Below are positions 8,140 through 16,208 of a DNA stretch of 49,863 nt, one piece after another. Position numbers and translations under genes: made by a program. Source of the DNA: a virus; the IMG/VR virus record IMGVR_UViG_3300047558_000027, positions 1 to 49,863 of that record; one strand, 5' to 3'. Positions within the stretch are counted from its first letter, which is position 1. Every line of letters begins with the position of its first letter. The notes beneath the pieces are model-generated. The model was not told the origin of the DNA and ran no database searches. It was given only the letters and a program-made list of their open reading frames with translations.

Positions 8140-8391
8140 TTATACCTTTAGAAAGTCTAACAATTGTTCTTCATTCATCATACCAACTTTGCGTTTAATC
8201 TCTGCGCCATTTTCATCAATTAGAATCATAGTTGGAACAGAACGAACGCCATATTCAATCGAAGTCATCATCTCATTATCAATATCAAGTTCTTCAATTG
8301 GAACATTAATTTTATCTTTTGCTCCCTTGATAATTGTAGTCAATGCTTTGCATGGTCCACACCACTCTGCGTAAAATTTAAGTACTTTCAT
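8140..8391 (-). CDS. Thioredoxin
   Basis: An 83-residue minimal thioredoxin with the active site W-C-G-P-C-K at residues 9-14 and the cis-Pro segment SVPTMILID near 52-60. It lacks the first beta strand and helix of full-length thioredoxins, as phage thioredoxins often do. It would reduce disulfides, possibly as electron donor to a phage or host reductase; no ribonucleotide reductase is in the window. It is packed tightly between the oxygenase at 8401 and uvsX. Confidence 0.92.
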   Translation of the reverse strand: MKVLKFYAEWCGPCKALTTIIKGAKDKINVPIEELDIDNEMMTSIEYGVRSVPTMILIDENGAEIKRKVGMMNEEQLLDFLKV

Positions 8392-8400
8392 ATATTCTCC

Positions 8401-8949
8401 TTATGGGTTGTTCTTTGAATGCGGCACATCAAAGACAAATGTAACTCTAACACAGTCTCCGATATTTTTAGTGCCATGTGGTAATTTATTATTAAACCAA
8501 AGCAAGGTTCCAGGTTCAACTGTAACTGATTCATCACCTACCGTATATATGTATCTTCCTTGAATGGATAGATGGTAGCGATCTCTTGTTTGATAATAAG
8601 TTCCAATGTCGATATGTTTTCCAACCTCGCCACCGACTGGCAATGAAAGGAAACCACAACGACTAAACTTCTTGAAGTTTCTTTTTAGGAAACCAATAAT
8701 CTCTGTGTGATGTTTTGCTGCTGGTGTTGGGATACAAATCTCAGTATCGCCAACATATTGGTCGAGTGATTCAACACCACCCATAACCAACTGAAGGACA
8801 CCTGCATCAACTTGAGGGAAACCATAATCTAATAATGTTTCAACTCCCTCAATCTTGGTTTGACCACCCCAATCTTCAGGATGGTCTTTTAACTGTTTCA
8901 ATATCTTACTGACATTGATTCCAGTTTTAATAATACGAATGTTAGCCAA
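8401..8949 (-). CDS. Aspartyl/asparaginyl beta-hydroxylase-like 2OG-Fe(II) oxygenase
   Basis: A 182-residue protein with the Asp/Asn beta-hydroxylase core: LPVGGEVGKHID with the H-x-D iron pair at His112 and Asp114, RDRYHLSIQG (122-131) for 2-oxoglutarate, then TLLWFNNKLPHGT with His158 and Arg168. The likely start is TTG at 8949, with a GAGGA Shine-Dalgarno five bases upstream; no suitable ATG exists before the core. The start overlaps the end of the DNA polymerase gene. Relatives hydroxylate Asp, Asn or Arg side chains in proteins; the target is unknown. Confidence 0.82.
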   Translation of the reverse strand: MANIRIIKTGINVSKILKQLKDHPEDWGGQTKIEGVETLLDYGFPQVDAGVLQLVMGGVESLDQYVGDTEICIPTPAAKHHTEIIGFLKRNFKKFSRCGFLSLPVGGEVGKHIDIGTYYQTRDRYHLSIQGRYIYTVGDESVTVEPGTLLWFNNKLPHGTKNIGDCVRVTFVFDVPHSKNNP

Positions 8950-11428
8950 AGAAATCCTCTAATGAACTTTGTTCTGATGTATTCCAACCAAGTGGCTCAA
9001 TAACAATTTGCAAGGCATCTAAGAATACCTTCTCGAATTGTTTATCATAATCTATAAACTTATGCAAGTCAAATTCTTTTGGAAGTTCTGTTGTGAACGC
9101 AATCACATCCTCTTGGAAAGGATTAGGTTTACGAACATAGACAAACTTAATCTTATCACCATCACGGATAGGCTGATACTTCTTATCAAGACCCATACGC
9201 TTTGTGTAATGATTAAACAATAACGCACCACGAACATGAATCGGAGTACCCTTTGCATAGATTGGTGAACCAGCATACTGCTTCATACCATTTACACCAC
9301 GTGGGAATGCGATATCTTGAACTGGAAGTTTGTCAAACTCTTTACGGAAATCCATAACATAATTATGTAGGACTTTCTGATCACCCTTAAGAATAACTTC
9401 AATAGAGTCACGTAACTTATCACGGATGACTGCTGGCGTAGATGACTTGACCATCTCAAGACCCATAACCTTAATCTTGGGTTTTGCGTATTGAACACCT
9501 TCAGAGTTATGCACATTCAGAACATAACGCTTCTTGGCAGTCCAGATACCTTTATCAGCCAGAACCTCTCGCTTCATCTGCATCTTCTGACTATATGCGT
9601 TCATGTAGTCAGCGAGTTCTTGATAACCTGAGTCAATGAAAGGTTGGAAGACATCTTCACAAACCTTATCCATAAACTTAATCTTCTGCTCGTCAGTTTT
9701 ACCTTCGCAGGTTTTCTCAACGAGAGTCTCAAGTGTAAGATAGATTGAGTCAGTATCAATCGCAACTACATAATCTTTACCCTCAGTCTTAAGAGTTTTG
9801 TTCATGAATGCGTTTAACTTGTTAGCCATCCAACGAATAGACAGTTGACCAGAAGTAGTAATACCCTCAGCCATACGGATATCGAAGTAACGGAAGTACT
9901 GGTTACCCATCGCACCATAAGCAGAGTTCAACGCAATCTTCATAGCCATCTGTAGGTTATTCAAACGAGAAATATCTTTCAATAGATGTTTCTTGGTTTT
10001 ATCTTTTTCATATTCCTGTTGAACACCAAGCATCTGTTTCTTAAACTTAGAACGATTCTTGTACATCTCTTCCATCAACTCGGGCATAAACCCTTTGAAC
10101 TCTTTTGTGTAAGTCCAGCCATTGGCAGTCAGAGCAAGATCTCGTTGCTTGACATATGAAGTATCAATCTCTTGATTCAACAACTTGTCAACAGTAACAC
10201 TAATCTTTTCAGAAGTCAAAGTCTCAGGCGAGATATTATACTGCATGATCAAGTGAGGATACAATGAGTTCAAGTCAAAGGAAGCCATCCATTTGTGCAT
10301 ACCAATCAGAGGGTCTTTAACATACGCACCTTCGAACTGAGCATCTTTACCTGAGTGGCTCTTTGCTGGAATAACAATACCCTTCTTACGCAGATGGTTA
10401 TAGATGATTGTGTCCCACATACGAACCTGCGAATAAACATCTTCGAAATTAATCTTAGCATTATAAGCCATGGTCAAATGCAGTTCAATCAAACGCATTT
10501 TGTCTTCAAGTTTGTCAACCAACTCTACGTCATGAATGTTATACTCAACGAATTGTTGCCAGTGGTTGGTATAGAAATCTTTGAATGACTCACCTGGATT
10601 CTCTTTCTTCTTATCGCCAAGTTCTTGTTCAGCGATATAATCCAAACGATAACTTTCCTGTTTAGAATATGTATATTTCTTATACAGTTCAAGATAATCT
10701 AGCTGAGCAATACCAACGATGTCGTAGTGAATCTCTTCATTACCTTTGATAAAGGTTTTACGCTCATTGACATAACCCCATGGGCTCATCTTATTAGATG
10801 TTCCATCGCCCATCTCACGCTCGATGCGTCGGATGAGATATGGCATATCGAAGAAGTCTGTATTCCAACCAGTGACTACGTCAGGATAACTCTTAGTCCA
10901 AAATTCTAGGAATTGAGATAGAAGTTCTTGTTCGTTTTTACAACCAACATAGATTACATCTTCACGACCATGAACGAATGACTTACTACCAAAGGTAATG
11001 ATTCGTTTTGTGTGAAGATCTTTAACTGTGATGAGAAGAACCTCTTCATTGGCAGTTTTAATATCAGGGAAACCATTCTCAGTTGAAGTCTCAATGTCAA
11101 CAGTGAATACTTTAATCTGATCCATATCCCAATTGATATCATGGGAATAGTTATCGCTGATGTACTGATAGGCGTAATTGGAATTCCCATAGACTGAGAA
11201 GCCAGTTACACCATCATATCGTTTGATGAAGTCACGAGTCTCCCTGATAGATCCAGGTTGGACTTCATCAACGAATGTTCCCTCCAGTGTCTTCCACTTG
11301 GAGGGTTTCTGAGAAGTTACATAGAGAGTGGGACTAAAATCTAGTTTGCGTTGATAGCGTTTACCATTCTCAACACCTCTGATGAATATCTTATCACCAA
11401 TAGGATGTACTGAGGTATAAAATTCCAT
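8942..11428 (-). CDS. 43: DNA polymerase, family B, T4 gp43-like
   Basis: An 828-residue replicative polymerase. The 3'-5' exonuclease motifs are present: DIE (Asp111, Glu113), GWNTDFFD (Asp191) and YNIHD (Asp300). The polymerase motifs are DLNSLYP (385-391, motif A), KIALNSAYG (497-505, motif B) and DTDS (558-561, motif C). The C-terminal SLEDFFG resembles the clamp-binding tail of T4-type polymerases. All catalytic residues are intact. At 828 residues it is slightly shorter than T4 gp43 (898). It works with the clamp, clamp loader and gp41 helicase encoded in this window. Confidence 0.97.
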   Translation of the reverse strand: MEFYTSVHPIGDKIFIRGVENGKRYQRKLDFSPTLYVTSQKPSKWKTLEGTFVDEVQPGSIRETRDFIKRYDGVTGFSVYGNSNYAYQYISDNYSHDINWDMDQIKVFTVDIETSTENGFPDIKTANEEVLLITVKDLHTKRIITFGSKSFVHGREDVIYVGCKNEQELLSQFLEFWTKSYPDVVTGWNTDFFDMPYLIRRIEREMGDGTSNKMSPWGYVNERKTFIKGNEEIHYDIVGIAQLDYLELYKKYTYSKQESYRLDYIAEQELGDKKKENPGESFKDFYTNHWQQFVEYNIHDVELVDKLEDKMRLIELHLTMAYNAKINFEDVYSQVRMWDTIIYNHLRKKGIVIPAKSHSGKDAQFEGAYVKDPLIGMHKWMASFDLNSLYPHLIMQYNISPETLTSEKISVTVDKLLNQEIDTSYVKQRDLALTANGWTYTKEFKGFMPELMEEMYKNRSKFKKQMLGVQQEYEKDKTKKHLLKDISRLNNLQMAMKIALNSAYGAMGNQYFRYFDIRMAEGITTSGQLSIRWMANKLNAFMNKTLKTEGKDYVVAIDTDSIYLTLETLVEKTCEGKTDEQKIKFMDKVCEDVFQPFIDSGYQELADYMNAYSQKMQMKREVLADKGIWTAKKRYVLNVHNSEGVQYAKPKIKVMGLEMVKSSTPAVIRDKLRDSIEVILKGDQKVLHNYVMDFRKEFDKLPVQDIAFPRGVNGMKQYAGSPIYAKGTPIHVRGALLFNHYTKRMGLDKKYQPIRDGDKIKFVYVRKPNPFQEDVIAFTTELPKEFDLHKFIDYDKQFEKVFLDALQIVIEPLGWNTSEQSSLEDFFG

Positions 11429-11997
11429 TAAGACTTTCCGTACATTAACATCATAGCATCAAGAGCACAATCATGAACAGGGTGGTGTTTAATAACTTGT
11501 GCTCGGTCAAATTTAGGGTGATCAACTTCACAGTAGCCATTAGTGCCACCACTGAGCAAGTCAACGGCAGTTCTCACGTCCCTCCACATATTATACCCAG
11601 TAATGGGTTGCATGTCAAGTTTTTTAGCGAGAGAATCAATTACCATTTGATCAAGGGAACCTCGTGCCCACATAGTCTGACCATTTGCGTTTACATACTT
11701 GTTCATATAGTTATGTAACTCTTTGATTGCATCTTCAGCAAACATATCAGTTGAGTTTGGCTCAAACGATACTTGTTTAAGGTAATCGTGTTGATTCGCC
11801 CACCACTCAAGAGTGGATATGTCTGCTGTTCGACCAAGACGCTTCGCTTGGTCTTTGGCATTTAATTTAACAAAGCAAGCATTATCAAGTAGATCTTGAT
11901 AGGTTGGTTTATCAGCTGGGTCAAAATGAATTAATGCAGCTGACAAAATGACAGCAGTTGATTCAACACCCAAAGTCTCTACGTCAAAAATAAACAT
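11428..11997 (-). CDS. dexA: DexA-like 3'-5' exonuclease
   Basis: A 189-residue DEDD-family exonuclease related to T4 DexA. The first catalytic motif is at the very start (FDVETLG, residues 4-10). Further motifs are WARGSLDQMVID in the middle and the terminal HHPVHDCALDAMMLMYG, which holds the His/Asp pair. It probably degrades single-stranded DNA or RNA ends. Start and stop each share one base with the neighbouring genes, giving a tightly coupled block with polymerase. Confidence 0.88.
   Translation of the reverse strand: MFIFDVETLGVESTAVILSAALIHFDPADKPTYQDLLDNACFVKLNAKDQAKRLGRTADISTLEWWANQHDYLKQVSFEPNSTDMFAEDAIKELHNYMNKYVNANGQTMWARGSLDQMVIDSLAKKLDMQPITGYNMWRDVRTAVDLLSGGTNGYCEVDHPKFDRAQVIKHHPVHDCALDAMMLMYGKS
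11590..11618 (-). promoter_or_regulatory. Perfect-consensus promoter inside dexA (TTGACA-17-TATAAT)
   Basis: Minus strand -35 TTGACA (11613-11618), 17-bp spacer, -10 TATAAT (11590-11595), all within the dexA reading frame. It would serve the DNA polymerase gene, which begins 160 bases downstream. Both hexamers match consensus exactly. Confidence 0.65.
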
Positions 11998-12287
11998 TAG
12001 TAATCTCTCTCTTCGCCTTCTTTGGTAAAGAAGGCATTAATCTTTTGTTGGTCAGTCCACTCTTGAGTGTAATCATTATCTTCATCGCAGATATCCAATG
12101 CTTCCATTTGAGATACAACACGATGACTTAAAATTGTTTCACCAAGCCACTTCTGCGAAAACTCTTTTGGTCGTTGCATAGTCACATCATCAAGCGCATA
12201 TTCAGGATGTTCTTTAGGACACTCAACCATATAGCGCATACGATACTGACCAATCGCCTCAACCATTACCCATACTTTATCAGTCAT
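11997..12287 (-). CDS. Conserved hypothetical phage protein
   Basis: A 96-residue protein. I chose the ATG at 12287, which follows an AAGGAG site and overlaps the upstream stop (ATGACTGA); the longer open frame would overlap the upstream gene by more than 100 bases. It begins with a beta-strand-like MTDKVWVMVEAIGQYRMRYMV and has an acidic C-terminal half. No catalytic motif is recognised. Confidence 0.8.
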   Translation of the reverse strand: MTDKVWVMVEAIGQYRMRYMVECPKEHPEYALDDVTMQRPKEFSQKWLGETILSHRVVSQMEALDICDEDNDYTQEWTDQQKINAFFTKEGEERDY

Positions 12288-12813
12288 TTTTATTTCTCCT
12301 TGCTTGATATTCTGCTTCATGTTCATCACAAAGGGTTCTAACCCATCCACCATGGCGTCCTTCACCGATATCGCCACATTCTTCACAAGTAACAGCAGTC
12401 ATACCTTCTGCCATAGCAACTAGACCAGAGATATAATCATCACCACCATCATAGTAAAACCGCAATGTTCCAAACTTCTCTTTAACTTGAGCAATAATAA
12501 CCTGTGGGACTTCTGGTGGGATGACAACACCATCCTTCATAATTTCTTCAGCATTCTCAATATCCCAATCACTTGGTTCTCGTTTACCTGAAAGGAACGC
12601 AAGTAGAGCATCATAACCTTGTTCACGAGCATTGAACTTCTCAATCTCTCTATTGCGCTGACTATTCCTCCAGTCGATATGCGTTTGAATATTCTGGCAT
12701 AGGATTCTTAGGATATTGAACCACCCTTTACCGCAGGCAATACCACCATAGTGCTCAGTGAACATCAATGGATATACAGCGGGAAAATAGTTTTGAAATT
12801 CTTCATCAGTCAT
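12280..12813 (-). CDS. Conserved hypothetical protein with zinc-ribbon-like C-terminus
   Basis: A 177-residue protein. The C-terminal third contains VKEKFGTLRFYYDGGD, then C-E-E-C-G and C-D-E-H separated by a short Gly-rich turn, so four potential zinc ligands are present. The N-terminal half is rich in aromatic residues. This layout occurs in hypothetical proteins of many phages, but I know of no function. A zinc-ribbon nucleic-acid-binding role is plausible. Confidence 0.8.
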   Translation of the reverse strand: MTDEEFQNYFPAVYPLMFTEHYGGIACGKGWFNILRILCQNIQTHIDWRNSQRNREIEKFNAREQGYDALLAFLSGKREPSDWDIENAEEIMKDGVVIPPEVPQVIIAQVKEKFGTLRFYYDGGDDYISGLVAMAEGMTAVTCEECGDIGEGRHGGWVRTLCDEHEAEYQARRNKND

Positions 12814-12814
12814 A

Positions 12815-13246
12815 TTAATACCAAGTCCTATGAGTTTCTGCTACATGTTCACGACCATCATACTCTTCAATTTCGTAGTTAACTCCATCTGGAATTTCTA
12901 CAATTGCCAACTCAGCACAACGACCAGAATATAATTCACTGTTCTCTTCAACCAACTGAACTAGATGTGGATCATTTCTTTCAATATCACGACACGAAAT
13001 AGTCTGTTCTGAATATGCAGCGTTATATGCTCTACGATCTTCCATGCTCATCTCATAGAATGTTTTACCCTCTTTTAATTCTACTCGTTCGCCTTCTGGT
13101 AGCAACCAACAAGTAAACAAACCAAGAGATTTAAACTTAGTGTCTTCTTCGATAAAACATGGTAAGCCAGCCAATTCACAATAGCGAACAATACCCTCTT
13201 TTGATAAAGAGAACCCACCAAAGCAACGATTAATCACAACCTTCAT
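12815..13246 (-). CDS. Conserved hypothetical phage protein (MKVVINRCFGGF family)
   Basis: A 143-residue protein beginning with the ATG at 13246, preceded by GGAG and overlapping the upstream TGA; the longer frame starts only from TTG. Its opening K-V-V-I-N-R-C-F-G-G-F-S-L-S is a recognisable start shared by hypothetical proteins of many phages. The C-terminal part is acidic with an EIPDGVNYEIEEYDG block. Function unknown. Confidence 0.82.
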   Translation of the reverse strand: MKVVINRCFGGFSLSKEGIVRYCELAGLPCFIEEDTKFKSLGLFTCWLLPEGERVELKEGKTFYEMSMEDRRAYNAAYSEQTISCRDIERNDPHLVQLVEENSELYSGRCAELAIVEIPDGVNYEIEEYDGREHVAETHRTWY

Positions 13247-13467
13247 ACCCAACTCCTAAAATCTTCTTTCTTAATACCTAACAACTTATGAATCATTTTA
13301 TCCTTGATCATATCTGGAATAGTTAGATATGGGAACTCAAGAATAAATGGACATCCATTATTTCCCCAAGCATGCGTCTTGAGAAAGTTTTTATACATGT
13401 TAATATGTTGCTTACTTTTTGGATCGAAAAACATCTTCGGTTTAATAATCGCAGCGAGTACGCTCAT
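13243..13467 (-). CDS. Conserved hypothetical phage protein
   Basis: A 74-residue basic protein with W-G-N-N-G-C-P-F-I-L-E-F-P-Y-L-T-I-P-D-M-I-K in the middle, a pattern I associate with small hypothetical proteins of T4-like and other phages. Start and stop overlap the neighbours by four bases each. No function assigned. Confidence 0.8.
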   Translation of the reverse strand: MSVLAAIIKPKMFFDPKSKQHINMYKNFLKTHAWGNNGCPFILEFPYLTIPDMIKDKMIHKLLGIKKEDFRSWV

Positions 13468-14777
13468 TTAATATCCTTACTGGCATCAGCCTCATCTTTG
13501 TCATCACGAATCTCAACAAACACTGGAAGGAATAGACTTTCCTCACCAAGTTTATTCTTTATACGACTATTATACTTGACTGCGACAATTTTGTCAAGTA
13601 TTTCTTGACCATAAGTCTTGCGATGCGCATCAGTAAAGCCAGAGCCTACATTAACCTTAACTACACCATCTGATGATTCGCAAACAATAGCACCGAGCAT
13701 TCCTGCATACTTACCAGTACCTTCTTCAATCGCAACAATCTTAAGATCGCATTCGAGTTCGCCTTTGAATTTGATTTGGGTTTTGCTACGCTTGTTTTCC
13801 CAAACACCAGAACCATCTTTGAGGATAATACCTTCTAATCCTTGGGCGAGGTATCCTTCAAATAGTTTAGTTGTTTGTTCTAGATTCTCAACGATATCGC
13901 TAGTAACAATCCAAATCTTTTTACCTTGTGGTGGTTGCTTATCAATAAGCATCTTTAAACTAGAGAAGCGAGTTGAGTATGGAGTTGCACAATAACCTGT
14001 CTCAAATAATACATAAGGGATAACATCCCACACAGTGGCGTGAACCATGGCAGCTTCTTTGGCTGAGATAGTGCCCTTGTTTGCTTTGTTTAGAATACCA
14101 TTTCCTGATTGACGATCCATGAATTGGTAATCCATATCATCCATCACCAGTAGTTCGCCATCGAAAACACAATCAATATCACCAGCAAGAGAAATAAATT
14201 CTTGCTCCAGATTGCCAAGTAGTAATATTTCTTTGCCATTTCTGCTCCTGAATTCACATTTACCATTTCTGACGATGGCGTTGAAGCGCATCCCGTCCAT
14301 CTTTAGTTGGGCGTATGCTGGATACTTTATTTTGTCCACCAACTTTTGGTCGAACTGACTGCACAGCATGCACGGATATTCGCTCACCAAGCCACTCCAC
14401 ACTGCGTTTGCGGTTGATACTTGAACCCCACATTTTAAATCCTTCTGAATAATTCGTTCAATAACCTTTGCGTCATCTGGTGATAGACCAGATAGAATAG
14501 CACGGAGATGCGCAATAGCAGCATTGCCAGTTACTTCACGACTTGACAAGTAGTAAAGGTTATCGATCGCCATTTCTAGAGTTGTTTGGTGTTCTGAATC
14601 CTCGCCAGCAAATTCATACTCTGGGATCTTTCGTTGATAGAATTGAGTAAAAGGATCTAGCGCAAGACGGATAACTTCACGGAGGGTTTGATTATCCTTG
14701 TTGGCTTCCAGTTGTTCAATCTTAAAGTTGCGGGATGCGTTAGCAGCAAGAGAGTTCAAAAATTCATTAATGTTCAT
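13464..14777 (-). CDS. 30: ATP-dependent DNA ligase, T4 gp30-like
   Basis: A 437-residue ligase. The nucleotidyl-transfer motif I is K-M-D-G-M-R (159-164), with Lys159 as the adenylated residue. FRSRNGKE (motif III area), VFDGELLV (motif IIIa), EGIILKDG (motif IV) and TQIKFKGE (motif V) follow in order. The helical N-terminal domain and the OB-fold after about residue 345 complete the family layout; T4 ligase is 487 residues. It seals nicks in replication and recombination. Its 3' end contains a consensus promoter at 13569-13597. Confidence 0.95.
   Translation of the reverse strand: MNINEFLNSLAANASRNFKIEQLEANKDNQTLREVIRLALDPFTQFYQRKIPEYEFAGEDSEHQTTLEMAIDNLYYLSSREVTGNAAIAHLRAILSGLSPDDAKVIERIIQKDLKCGVQVSTANAVWSGLVSEYPCMLCSQFDQKLVDKIKYPAYAQLKMDGMRFNAIVRNGKCEFRSRNGKEILLLGNLEQEFISLAGDIDCVFDGELLVMDDMDYQFMDRQSGNGILNKANKGTISAKEAAMVHATVWDVIPYVLFETGYCATPYSTRFSSLKMLIDKQPPQGKKIWIVTSDIVENLEQTTKLFEGYLAQGLEGIILKDGSGVWENKRSKTQIKFKGELECDLKIVAIEEGTGKYAGMLGAIVCESSDGVVKVNVGSGFTDAHRKTYGQEILDKIVAVKYNSRIKNKLGEESLFLPVFVEIRDDKDEADASKDIK
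13569..13597 (-). promoter_or_regulatory. Perfect-consensus promoter inside the ligase gene (TTGACA-17-TATAAT)
   Basis: Minus strand -35 TTGACA (13592-13597), 17-bp spacer and -10 TATAAT (13569-13574), about 100 bases before the end of the ligase gene. It would drive the small genes at 13467 and below. Confidence 0.65.
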
Positions 14778-14959
14778 TTGTGTTTCAATTCTTTAAAAGT
14801 TCTGTAACGCATGTCCCAACGAATCGGTTGCTTGAATCGCTTAACCTCTTTGGTGGTTGTGTTATAGAAGGCATAGATTTTACTCTTACTGTCATTGGTA
14901 TAATAGATATGGTTGGCTACCTTACCATCCCAAACAGTTGTCTCTTGGAAGACCCGCAT
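14774..14959 (-). CDS. Small hypothetical protein
   Basis: A 61-residue basic, aromatic-rich protein (MRVFQETTVWDGK, then many Tyr, Lys and Arg). Its stop overlaps the ligase ATG by four bases and its start shares a base with the upstream stop, so it is translated in the ligase operon. No family recognised. Confidence 0.7.
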   Translation of the reverse strand: MRVFQETTVWDGKVANHIYYTNDSKSKIYAFYNTTTKEVKRFKQPIRWDMRYRTFKELKHK

Positions 14960-15153
14960 TAGACGAATGACTTTCTAGGGAATCCAACAGCGAAACCAGA
15001 AGTGCCAGTGGAAGCGACACGAGTAGTCTTAGAACGCATCAACATCTTTGGTGCTTTACGAGCCTTAACAACTTCGATTGAGCCACCTTGTTTCAAAAAC
15101 TTCTTCAATGCTTTTTCAGTTTCAGCACGCAACTCAGCTTTAGATTTATACAT
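14959..15153 (-). CDS. Small basic hypothetical protein
   Basis: A 64-residue protein from the ATG at 15153, which has a GAAAGGA ribosome site at good spacing; an upstream in-frame start lacks this. The sequence is very basic (KSKAELRAETEKALKKFLKQ, then ARKAPKMLMRSKTTR), with a helical first half. It could bind nucleic acid, judging by charge only. Confidence 0.75.
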   Translation of the reverse strand: MYKSKAELRAETEKALKKFLKQGGSIEVVKARKAPKMLMRSKTTRVASTGTSGFAVGFPRKSFV

Positions 15154-15168
15154 GATATATCCTTTCAA

Positions 15169-15432
15169 TTAAATACGAGACAAGTTCATAACACGACCTG
15201 GATAGTCATTGTAAGAGACTTTCACAGGCACATAAACAATTTTACCGATACGACCTTTGTCGCTTGGATCTTTCTCATCAATCCATGAATCTTTAGTCAC
15301 GGTAATCTTGTATGCTTCATATCCAGGTTCAGTTGTAATGCGTTCAACGACACCTTCAACAAAACAATCCTCACGACCGATCATAGGTTTGAAGTCATAA
15401 GAACGAATAACATCACGAATCTTTACAATCAT
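15169..15432 (-). CDS. Small hypothetical protein
   Basis: An 87-residue, probably all-beta protein (MIVKIRDVIRSYDF, then CFVEGVVERITTEPGYEAYKITV and KIVYVPVKVSY). It is the first gene of a transcription unit served by the promoter at 15462-15490. I do not recognise the family. Confidence 0.75.
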   Translation of the reverse strand: MIVKIRDVIRSYDFKPMIGREDCFVEGVVERITTEPGYEAYKITVTKDSWIDEKDPSDKGRIGKIVYVPVKVSYNDYPGRVMNLSRI

Positions 15433-15461
15433 TTTGGATCCTTTTCAACTTTCATACATAT

Positions 15462-15490
15462 ATTATACATCAAGATGCAATTAAAGTAAA
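15462..15490 (-). promoter_or_regulatory. Sigma70-like promoter (TTTACT-17-TATAAT)
   Basis: Minus strand -35 TTTACT (15485-15490), 17-bp spacer and -10 TATAAT (15462-15467), about 30 bases upstream of the gene starting at 15432. It lies just downstream of a hairpin terminator at 15502-15524, forming a terminator-promoter boundary. Confidence 0.8.
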
Positions 15491-15501
15491 GCGAAATGTT
15501 G

Positions 15502-15524
15502 AAAACCCTACAGATTGTAGGGTT
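15502..15524 (-). terminator. Hairpin terminator
   Basis: Nine-base inverted repeat AACCCTACA / TGTAGGGTT with a 3-base loop (15504-15524), followed on the minus strand by a short T run. It would end transcription arriving from the rubrerythrin/Hsp20 side, before the next promoter. Confidence 0.65.
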
Positions 15525-15584
15525 ATTCGTAAGTTCTTGATTTTTAAACCTTTTTTATTAGGTTTTAAACCCCGAGAGAGGGCT

Positions 15585-15646
15585 GTAGGGACGTTTGGAG
15601 GGCGAGGGTGGGTAAACCCTCAGGGATAGCCGTAAAACGTCTCTAC
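15585..15646. other. Strongly structured intergenic element
   Basis: Within the 231-bp non-coding gap 15433-15663 there is a nested structure. The outer arms are GTAGGGACGTTT (15585-15596) and AAACGTCTCTAC (15635-15646). Inside are GGC/GCC (15601-15603 with 15629-15631) and an apical hairpin GAGGGT/ACCCTC (15604-15621). The single non-Watson-Crick position in the outer stem is a G-U wobble if the RNA is plus strand, but an A-C mismatch if minus strand. The rest of the gap holds a promoter, a terminator and an AT-rich imperfect repeat near 15541-15570. I see no reading frame there. Confidence 0.45.
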
Positions 15647-15663
15647 GATCGTTTTGGCAGTTC

Positions 15664-15966
15664 TTAGGACGCCATTTTTAGCCCACTCAGGGCACTAGCG
15701 GAAACGACCTCGATACCCGAACCGAAGATACGGTTGTACTCATTAGCCATGTTCGTATTAGGGGTTGCCTCGGATGCGATAGCCGATGCGTATAGAACAA
15801 TGGTACTTTCGGCATATGGCATATACGGAGCAAGTCCAACACCAACACCTTTCTCAGTTTGTTGAATAACAATTGCGGCTGGATCTTCCAATGTATATCC
15901 AAGGGCAGTCACTGCTGTTTTAGCAATAAGTTCTTCACCATTAATTAGTTTAAACACTTTAATCAT
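15664..15966 (-). CDS. Sm-like domain phage protein (putative)
   Basis: A 100-residue protein opening with MIKVFKLINGEELIAKT, then LEDPAAIVIQ and an APYMPYAES block. This pattern fits a family of small T4-like phage proteins with a suggested Sm/LSm-type barrel. A related N-terminus (VIKFNSGEQVMAVL) is present in the product of 37520-37987, so the genome appears to carry two members. A role in RNA binding is possible by fold analogy only. Confidence 0.6.
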   Translation of the reverse strand: MIKVFKLINGEELIAKTAVTALGYTLEDPAAIVIQQTEKGVGVGLAPYMPYAESTIVLYASAIASEATPNTNMANEYNRIFGSGIEVVSASALSGLKMAS

Positions 15967-15967
15967 T

Positions 15968-16168
15968 TTAATCCTCTATCATATTTTCAATAAAATTTGC
16001 TGCCTCATCTTGACTTTGGAAAACCTGCATAACAAATTTATCCATATCATATACGTGGTTCATCAAAACTAAAATCTGTTTGTTTTTATAAACAGAAACC
16101 TTCAGTGTCCAATTCCCCCTACGAACTAGGAAGAATGAAATTAGATTTGGTGATAGTTTTGCTTTCAT
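15968..16168 (-). CDS. Small hypothetical protein
   Basis: A 66-residue protein (MKAKLSPNLISFFLVRRGNWTLKV...) if started at the ATG at 16168. The open frame continues upstream to an ATG at 16201, but that part would translate straight through a GGGGAAC/GTTCCCC hairpin and a CTAAATA motif, so the shorter form looks better. Neither start has a good Shine-Dalgarno site. The C-terminus (QVFQSQDEAANFIENMI) looks helical. No family recognised. Confidence 0.55.
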   Translation of the reverse strand: MKAKLSPNLISFFLVRRGNWTLKVSVYKNKQILVLMNHVYDMDKFVMQVFQSQDEAANFIENMIED

Positions 16169-16173
16169 ACAAG

Positions 16174-16198
16174 TATTTAGGGGAACACGAAGTTCCCC
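16174..16198 (-). promoter_or_regulatory. Hairpin followed by late-promoter-like CTAAATA
   Basis: On the minus strand a 7-bp stem GGGGAAC/GTTCCCC with a five-base loop TTCGT (16180-16198) runs directly into CTAAATA (16174-16180). The stem resembles the terminator after the capsid gene, but no T run follows, so it may be a processing or leader hairpin. CTAAATA is close to T4-type late promoter octamers; this part is tentative. Confidence 0.35.
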
Positions 16199-16208
16199 CA
16201 TACTTGTA

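Noticed and set aside
16201-16201. ATG at 16201 as start of the small gene at 15968
   Set aside because: Translation from it would pass through a perfect 7-bp hairpin and a late-promoter-like motif with no ribosome site, so the ATG at 16168 is preferred, with doubt.
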